The translations under genes and the position numbers were made by a program. From Lingula anatina (lineage: Eukaryota > Brachiopoda > Lingulata > Lingulida > Lingulidae), in assembly GCF_001039355.2 (NCBI RefSeq), contig NW_019775939.1, positions 10,414 to 70,499 on the forward strand: a DNA stretch of 60,086 nt, read 5' to 3'. Position 1 is the first letter of the stretch; each line of letters starts with the position of its first letter. Below are positions 55,801 to 60,086 of the stretch, piece by piece. Under the pieces are notes generated by a model. The model searched no databases, had not been told where the DNA came from, and was given only the letters and a program-made list of their open reading frames with translations.

Positions 55801-58800
55801 ATTGAGTATTACTTCTGGGTGTATTCAAGATGTTCCAGAATGCAAGAGGAATGTTTCAGGTGTTTTGCAAGAACCTGGCAAGGATTATGTAAAAAAAGCA
55901 AACTCAAGGAAGTTATTGACAGACTTTGAAACAAATACTGCCAAGAACAAGGAGAAAATGTCAAAGATGGCCTCATTAGTGCTACCTGATAGGACATATG
56001 CACAGCATGATATGCTGAAGACAGAAAAACCTGATATCCCCGGAGCTAATATTAAACAGTTGGAGGATGCAGGTATACAGTCTGGCAAAAGAGCACATTG
56101 TGCTATTCCTGGTGAATGTTTAGAGGTAGAGAAAGGTTCTCAAGTTGCAACTCATCTCAGAAAAGAAGATAAGGAAGTTTCTCAACAGCATGAAACTGCA
56201 AGTGAAAGGACACATTCAATAAGAAAGAAACCAACTATAAAATTGAGCCTTTTAAAAGATACATTAAAAAGAAGAGAAGTGAAAAGTTCCATAGTAAAAC
56301 TAGAAGCAGGTGAAATATCTGCAACAGACATCAAAAAGGAAAGTAAAACAAAACATGTTAAGATGCCTGATGATAAAATTACAGCAGTCTCAGACACTAA
56401 AGAGAAAGCAAGTGAAAACATGGTAGAGACACAGCAGAAGAAAATTGGATTACAGCAAAGAGGGGATGGTAAACAGCAGTCAAACACAAATGTAATTCAA
56501 AGCACAAGCAAACACTCAGAGGCACTAAGACATGTGACAGTTCCAGAAAAAAATGAACTTGTAAAACAAAATTCAAGGACTTTGTCTCACGAACATGAGG
56601 GAAGCCAGATACCAGTAGTAATTCAGAAGTCTCCAAGACCAACACCACCATCTCCAGTGCTTTTGGAGGGAAATAAAATTTCAGTTCAAATAAGCCAAAG
56701 GCAAGAAAGCCCCTTCAAAAAACAAAAGTCTGTGGATGAGTCTCGTGAAGTTAAACCACTTCCTAGAAATGTAGAGAAATTTAAACTTGAAGAAAGTATT
56801 TCACCTTTGATTAAAAAAGCTCCCATGCAGCCTCTTAAACATGTGCCCAGTGTTAGTCCTTCCCTATCGCAGTCTCAGGACAAAAAATCTCACCAAAGCA
56901 AGATACACAACAAGTGTTTGTTGATAAAAGCAAAATAGGAGAAATGCTGCATTGTATACGAAAAGACATGGAAAAGAGGGAGAAAAATTATCCTGTAACT
57001 GATTACAGGGCTATTTTCACCCAGCAAGAATGCCAGAAAGATTCTAGAGAGGAGACGCCACCAGAAAGTCCCAAAGAATATGTTGAGAACCCTTTCCATG
57101 ATGTCGATATGAGACCACCACCAATTATATCAGCTTCTCAAAGAGAAGAAATTCTAATTCATGAAGTTTCCAGGCGAGAATTGGTGGATCCCATAAGATT
57201 ACCCTTGCAACCAGATCAAAATGTACAGAATTTTCCACCAACAGATAACAACTACCAACATCCTATACGTTTTCATCCTCCCAACCATGAAGGGCCAAGT
57301 GCATTTCACACTGATTTTCCTAGACAGTCTCTAGCAGAATCTACTCAACATTATCACCAACCATCCATCCCCAAGAATAACTCCACTGCCTTTTTTCAAG
57401 CCCCTTTTCCACCCTCTGGCCCTGTGGCCCATGAAAAGTCATCAGAAGTTGCAGACCCTCCCTTTCAACCTACATCTTCCAATATGGCTCCTGCATTTCA
57501 ACATCATGGTAACCAAATGACAGAGCAAGACCAACTAGATGACTTTGGTAAGAACCAATTTGATATGTCTCACAGGCGCTTTACTCGAATAACACCCCAG
57601 TATCAGCATGTGGATAGTTCTCCTTGCTATACATGTACAGCTACCTATAATATTGGTTATCCTTACCCAGTGTGCACTGTGCCTACTTCAACTAATATTG
57701 TTTCCTCTAGTAGCTATAGACCTGTGGTGAAACAGTCTTTTTGTGCTGCTGCTGAACAAAAATCCTTACCACCAGCTGACATTACAAAAACTAGAAAACA
57801 CAGCTATGAAGCAAGTTTTTCAGCCATACATGATATATTACATCCTAATGTTGCTGAGAAGGTTATCCCATCTACCATGTCAGCTGGTTTGCCATCATCA
57901 AATAGTTTCTATCCAAGAGTCTCTTTTGGCTGTGGTACTTCAAGTGTTGAATCAAACCCACCTTTGTCTCAATCTACTCCCAGTGATATAACAAGTTATT
58001 ACGACCATAATGGAACAGCAGTGAACACTGATCCCATATACAACTTTGCTTTGGCGCCAATTAACAGAATGTCTGTGAACAAATCTGATGAAAATGGGTC
58101 TGGGTTAGTTTCCTCTGCATCAGATATATATGTATCATCATCCATATGTACAACCTTTAACACCACACTTAGTAGTCTGAGGAGCTCAACTAGCAGTGTA
58201 ACCAAGCCTGTGTTGTATGACAAGCCTATGTTGAGTGTGGCTTCAAGTCCATTGGCAACTATTACTGCTACAACTTCTACTAATGGTGGCTTAGTACATT
58301 CTTCTTCAACAAGGACAAAGGATGTGTTCGGCAAGATGCCAGCATCTGCATCCTCTACCTCGACCACTTCTTCTGTTCAGTGTTACTCTGCTACTTCCAA
58401 GCCTAGCTCTGGTATTTAGTTTTTGTTTGCTTTTTTCTAATTTTGTTATGTTTTGCCTTATTGAGTTGGAATGCTTAACTTGTGTTTTTTTCCTATTGCA
58501 TCCCTTTTTTATAAGATGTGGTGTTTTATTAATTCACACTGTTGTATTCTAATTGTTTACATTTTCTTTCCTTTTAAACCATGAGATTTTGATACACATC
58601 CTTAAGTGTTTTATCTATAACATTATAATGAAAATTTAGATGAAGAATGGCTTGCTTAACAGAAATATTTTTCACATTCAAGAATCCTATTGAGTCTTAA
58701 ACATTGAATAGCATATTGTGTCCCTGAATGTTGTATTTTGCCCCTGTTTAGATCATGGGTTCAATTCTGTTTCAGAAGACGAAATCATCCTAGAGGAGTT

Positions 58801-59003
58801 CACTGAAGAGAGGTGGAATGAAATGGTAAGAGCAAAGATATTATTATTTATCTTTCAATTGTTTCTCCTGTAGTATCTCCTGTAGGGATGAGCCTTTACC
58901 ATTGATATTATCTGCTTATTTAATTTGCACATGAGGTCTCTCTGTACCGTAAACTTTCCAAAATGGTAGAAATAGAATAAAGTAATAAGATTGACACACA
59001 CAC

Positions 59004-59085
<82 letters not shown>

Positions 59086-59598
59086 TTTTTTTTAAACAAA
59101 ATTGTTATCTTTCAGGGAGCAGAACTTTTAGAGGCCATTGAGATTTCTAACTGTAAGTAGTTTGGGTGAAACATTGGTTTGGTATGTTTAGTAAATGATA
59201 CCAATAAAAATAAAATGTGCAAGTTTATTCCACCTTAACTTTTAAAGGGCAATATGTATAATTTTCCAAGCTGCTTCACATCTCCGTATACCAATAGACT
59301 CTGAAAATGTGATAGTTGTTAATTGGTTGAAGTTGAAATTGAGACATAAAGTCCCTGGGAAAACTCCTTTGTGCAGAAGATTGCAAGTATCATGATCAAA
59401 GGCGTTGAGGACAAATGCATGATAATTTAATCAATACATGTGCAAGTCTTGTATTTGTATTTGTAGCTGACTTGAAACATGCTGTGAAGGAAGGGATGTA
59501 TGAGAGGGTGAGGAAAGCATTGAACAGCCAGAAACAGTACAACCTGGAGCAGCCTGATCAAATGGGAATGACATTAGTCATGCTTGCTGCTGCTAAAG
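41851..59598 (+). CDS. MPHOSPH8: M-phase phosphoprotein 8 (MPP8) homologue, HUSH-type chromodomain/ankyrin protein, 3' partial
   Basis: In vertebrates MPP8 reads H3K9me3 with its chromodomain and, with TASOR and periphilin, forms the HUSH complex, which silences retroelements. The visible coding exons are 41851-41973, 47148-47303, 47620-48474, 49267-49300, 49989-58411, 58752-58825, 59116-59152 and 59467-59598. All splice phases agree if three single-base breaks in exon 5 are discounted. The N-terminal chromodomain (DIYEVEKIVGM, then LYKVRWAGYSPSWDTWEP) and the C-terminal entry to ankyrin repeats (YNLEQPDQMGMTLVMLAAAK) are colinear with human MPP8. The protein already exceeds 3250 residues at the window edge, against 860 in human, because of exon 5. 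The remaining ankyrin repeats lie beyond the window. Confidence 0.9.
43323..43380. repeat. (AT)n microsatellite
   Basis: About 29 uninterrupted AT units in MPP8 intron 1. Confidence 0.95.
44049..44400. mobile_element. TTAA-flanked MITE with 20-bp terminal inverted repeats
   Basis: The left end TTAAAGGGATAATAACTCTT and the right end AAGAGTAATTATCCCTTTAA are inverted repeats with one mismatch. Both ends coincide with TTAA, which would fit a TTAA target site. It is 352 bp long with no open frame. TTAA targeting suggests piggyBac-type mobilisation, but the tip AGGG is not the usual CCC start, so the superfamily is uncertain. Confidence 0.7.
44886..45157. mobile_element. foldback MITE, copy 3
   Basis: The left end CTAAGACTAGGTTCCCAT and the right end GGGAATGGTCCCTAAC enclose inverted arms with CTCACTAAATTGC and GCAATTTAGCAAG, and inner arms around CTACTAAAGCTGC / GCTTCAGTAGG. 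It has the same orientation as copy 1 and is about 38 bp longer, with a unique centre. It lies in MPP8 intron 1. Confidence 0.78.
46818..46850. repeat. (AT)n microsatellite
   Basis: AT-dinucleotide tract of about 30 bp, followed by a short partly palindromic AT-rich segment, in MPP8 intron 1. Confidence 0.85.
47148..47303 (+). CDS. MPHOSPH8: MPP8 exon 2: main part of the chromodomain
   Basis: The exon follows TTTTCAG and ends before GTAAAT, in phase 0 at both ends, 52 codons. It encodes GSRLYKVRWAGYSPSWDTWE and PQDNLLSC, with the W and Y of RWAGY in the positions of the second and third aromatic-cage residues for methyl-lysine binding. A charged helix (KQEEEKRRTREEEKRL) ends it. All cage positions are aromatic, so H3K9me3 binding is plausible. 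Confidence 0.92.
47620..48474 (+). CDS. MPHOSPH8: MPP8 exon 3: lysine-rich linker
   Basis: 285 codons, phase 0 at both ends, acceptor TTTACAG and donor GTATGA. The start KREQEGAGHSKRRKMHYDEE leads to DTFWRDLEEGKINVFQTGDL, a segment with chromo-protein flavour. A long disordered region rich in K, E, D and S follows, with several basic patches (KQKGKRGRKPK, KKKREEIKG) that could act as nuclear-localisation signals. Human MPP8 has a similar Lys-rich region after its chromodomain. Confidence 0.88.
48475..49266. other. MPP8 intron 3
   Basis: A 0.8-kb intron with no recognised feature. Short frames on both strands (for example 48922-49119) show no domain. Confidence 0.6.
49267..49300 (+). CDS. MPHOSPH8: MPP8 exon 4: 34-base micro-exon
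   Basis: This tiny exon between TTCCAG and GTGAGT encodes IKLDEDPGIKI plus one base. Its phase-1 exit joins exactly to the phase-1 entry of exon 5 (giving T-I-T-S-S-D-P). The phase agreement, good splice sites and acidic peptide support it. It would be missed by simple open-frame searches. It could be alternatively used, although skipping it would shift the frame. Confidence 0.7.
49301..49988. other. MPP8 intron 4
   Basis: This AT-rich intron of 0.7 kb ends in the acceptor CTTTTTCAG. No other feature was seen. Confidence 0.65.
49989..58411 (+). CDS. MPHOSPH8: MPP8 exon 5: giant low-complexity exon with 102-residue repeats
   Basis: An exon of 8423 bases runs from a CTTTTTCAG acceptor to a donor inside GGTATT, phase 1 at both ends. 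Four long open frames cover it: up to 50880, 50882-54287, about 54255-56938 and about 56888-58411. They are offset by one base at three runs of six A or T (near 50868-50873, 54249-54254 and 56882-56887). One base surplus at the first and one base short at the other two would make the frame continuous over about 2808 codons. The protein is mostly disordered: Ser/Thr/Glu-rich, with seven tandem 102-residue units, a Lys-rich part (KKPTIKLSLLKDTLKRREVK) and a Ser/Thr/Pro-rich end (SASSTSTTSSVQ). No folded domain was recognised. No human MPP8 counterpart of this length is known to me. Confidence 0.85.
51702..53975 (+). repeat. seven tandem 306-bp (102-residue) coding repeats
   Basis: Units begin at 51702, 52008, 52446, 52752, 53058, 53364 and 53670. 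The period is exactly 306 bp except for the second unit, which is 438 bp because of an extra 132-bp internal duplication. Each unit starts ALSANSIIGVNTVESTAKTQ and ends HEPDEQEIQPISD, with KKEPISTGAFKATHRE near the end. Units 3, 4 and 5 are almost identical in DNA, while units 1, 6 and 7 differ more. All indels keep the frame, so the array is under coding constraint or very young. Confidence 0.95.
58752..58825 (+). CDS. MPHOSPH8: MPP8 exon 6: acidic exon
   Basis: 74 bases between CTGTTTAG and GTAAGA, entering in phase 1 and leaving in phase 0. It encodes HGFNSVSEDEIILEEFTEER then WNEM. Phase agreement with both neighbours supports it. The W and acidic context resemble the segment ahead of the ankyrin repeats in vertebrate MPP8. 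Confidence 0.75.
59006..59083. repeat. (AT)n microsatellite
   Basis: About 38 AT units in MPP8 intron 6, 30 bp upstream of the exon 7 acceptor, in the zone where the branch point would be expected. Confidence 0.95.
59116..59152 (+). CDS. MPHOSPH8: MPP8 exon 7: 37-base exon
   Basis: Acceptor CTTTCAG, donor GTAAGT, entering in phase 0 and leaving in phase 1. It encodes GAELLEAIEISN plus one base. The short peptide is helical and acidic. The phase fits exon 8 exactly. Confidence 0.75.
59467..59598 (+). CDS. MPHOSPH8: MPP8 exon 8: start of the ankyrin repeats
   Basis: Acceptor TTTGTAG, donor GTAGTA. It encodes DLKHAVKEGMYERVRKALNS, then YNLEQPDQMGMTLVMLAAAK. The order DAVK.G....V..ALNS..EYNL.Q.D..GMTLVMLAAAGG in human MPP8 is matched closely, which is the strongest single proof of identity for this gene. 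The exon carries the first ankyrin repeat (GMTLVMLAA in place of the usual G.TPLHLAA). The rest lies beyond the window. Confidence 0.93.
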
Positions 59599-59754
59599 GT
59601 AGTATTGCAAATTGAAGTCTTAGTATCTGTAACTGTCTGTATTTGTTACAGTTCCCAATACTGGTCCATTATTGATGCTATGCATAATATCCCCCTTTTT
59701 CCTATGAATCTGTTTCCTTATTCAAAGTTAGTCAATCATTCCTTTTTATGTACA

Positions 59755-60086
59755 GACACAGATGTGTCTGTACATATAGCCGTCATCTGCGTCTGTCATC
59801 GCCTTCGCCGTCGTTGCCGTCGTCGCCGTGCACTTTTACCGATAACACGATAAGTGGAAAACTGTTTTTTCTTTTTGTTTGAAACTTACAGAACTGATGA
59901 ATATTCATAATACGCAGGTTGAGTTCGAAAATCAGCATGATCGGGTCACTTATATGGAATTTATGCTGTTTTTTCACTTTTTTCAGCATATATGCAGCAC
60001 CGATAACACGATAAGTGGAAAACCATTTTACCTTTTGGCTTGAAACTTACAGAACTGATGAATATACATAATACGGAGGTCAAGTT
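59755..60086. mobile_element. tandem-core repeat element, cut by the window end
   Basis: A CGCCGTCGT-type trinucleotide-like tract (about 59780-59830) leads into two tandem units of 161 bp beginning ACCGATAACACGATAAGTGG at 59838 and 59999. The second unit is truncated by the window end. A short microsatellite followed by units of about 160 bp is the architecture of pearl-type or Helitron-like elements described in bivalves, but termini are not visible and the class is inferred. Confidence 0.6.

Noticed and set aside
50868-56887. Programmed ribosomal frameshifting in the MPP8 giant exon
   Set aside because: The three shifts go in different directions and lack the heptameric slippery pattern plus a clear downstream structure. 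Homopolymer error explains all three.

Overview
The window looks like nuclear DNA of an invertebrate animal. It is AT-rich and intron-rich, with GT-AG splice sites, C2H2 zinc-finger, UTP20 and MPP8 homologues, microsatellites, short inverted-repeat transposons and a non-LTR retrotransposon relic. The interspersed repeats, including a TTAA-flanked AAAGGGATAATAACTC element and tandem-core elements, resemble those I know from molluscs. A lophotrochozoan, perhaps a bivalve, is my best guess, but it is not proven. Single N characters at 7663, 20950, 32922 and 34449 mark contig joins.

Layout. (1) 662-3217 (+): a single-exon gene for a 16-finger C2H2 protein with a ZAD-like N-terminal cysteine module. 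(2) 5701-5948 (+): an orphan last exon of a multi-pass membrane protein. (3) 5949-11066: mostly non-coding, with a foldback MITE and a LINE reverse-transcriptase tail. (4) 11067-41639 (-): UTP20, the large HEAT-repeat protein of the small-subunit processome. I could trace 52 coding exons whose splice phases all agree, giving 2362 codons. The last roughly 400 residues expected from the human protein were not found. (5) 41640-41850: a 211-bp interval between two divergent start codons, a likely bidirectional promoter. (6) 41851 to beyond the window end (+): an MPHOSPH8 (MPP8) homologue. Eight coding exons are visible: chromodomain, lysine-rich linker, one giant 8.4-kb exon and the start of the ankyrin repeats.

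How the genes relate. UTP20 works in nucleolar 18S rRNA maturation. MPP8 is the H3K9me3 reader of the HUSH silencing complex, which represses retroelements in vertebrates. They share a promoter region but no known pathway.

Most notable points. The MPP8 homologue carries a giant exon of about 2800 codons with seven 102-residue tandem repeats, interrupted in the assembly by three single-base breaks, each at a run of six A or T. UTP20 shows several partial duplications of exon 5' edges with their splice acceptors, plus one duplication of about 1 kb at an N that is almost certainly an assembly artefact. An intronic repeat carries five perfect DR1-type nuclear-receptor motifs in tandem. All family assignments are from reading the sequence and from memory of the families; no database search was run.
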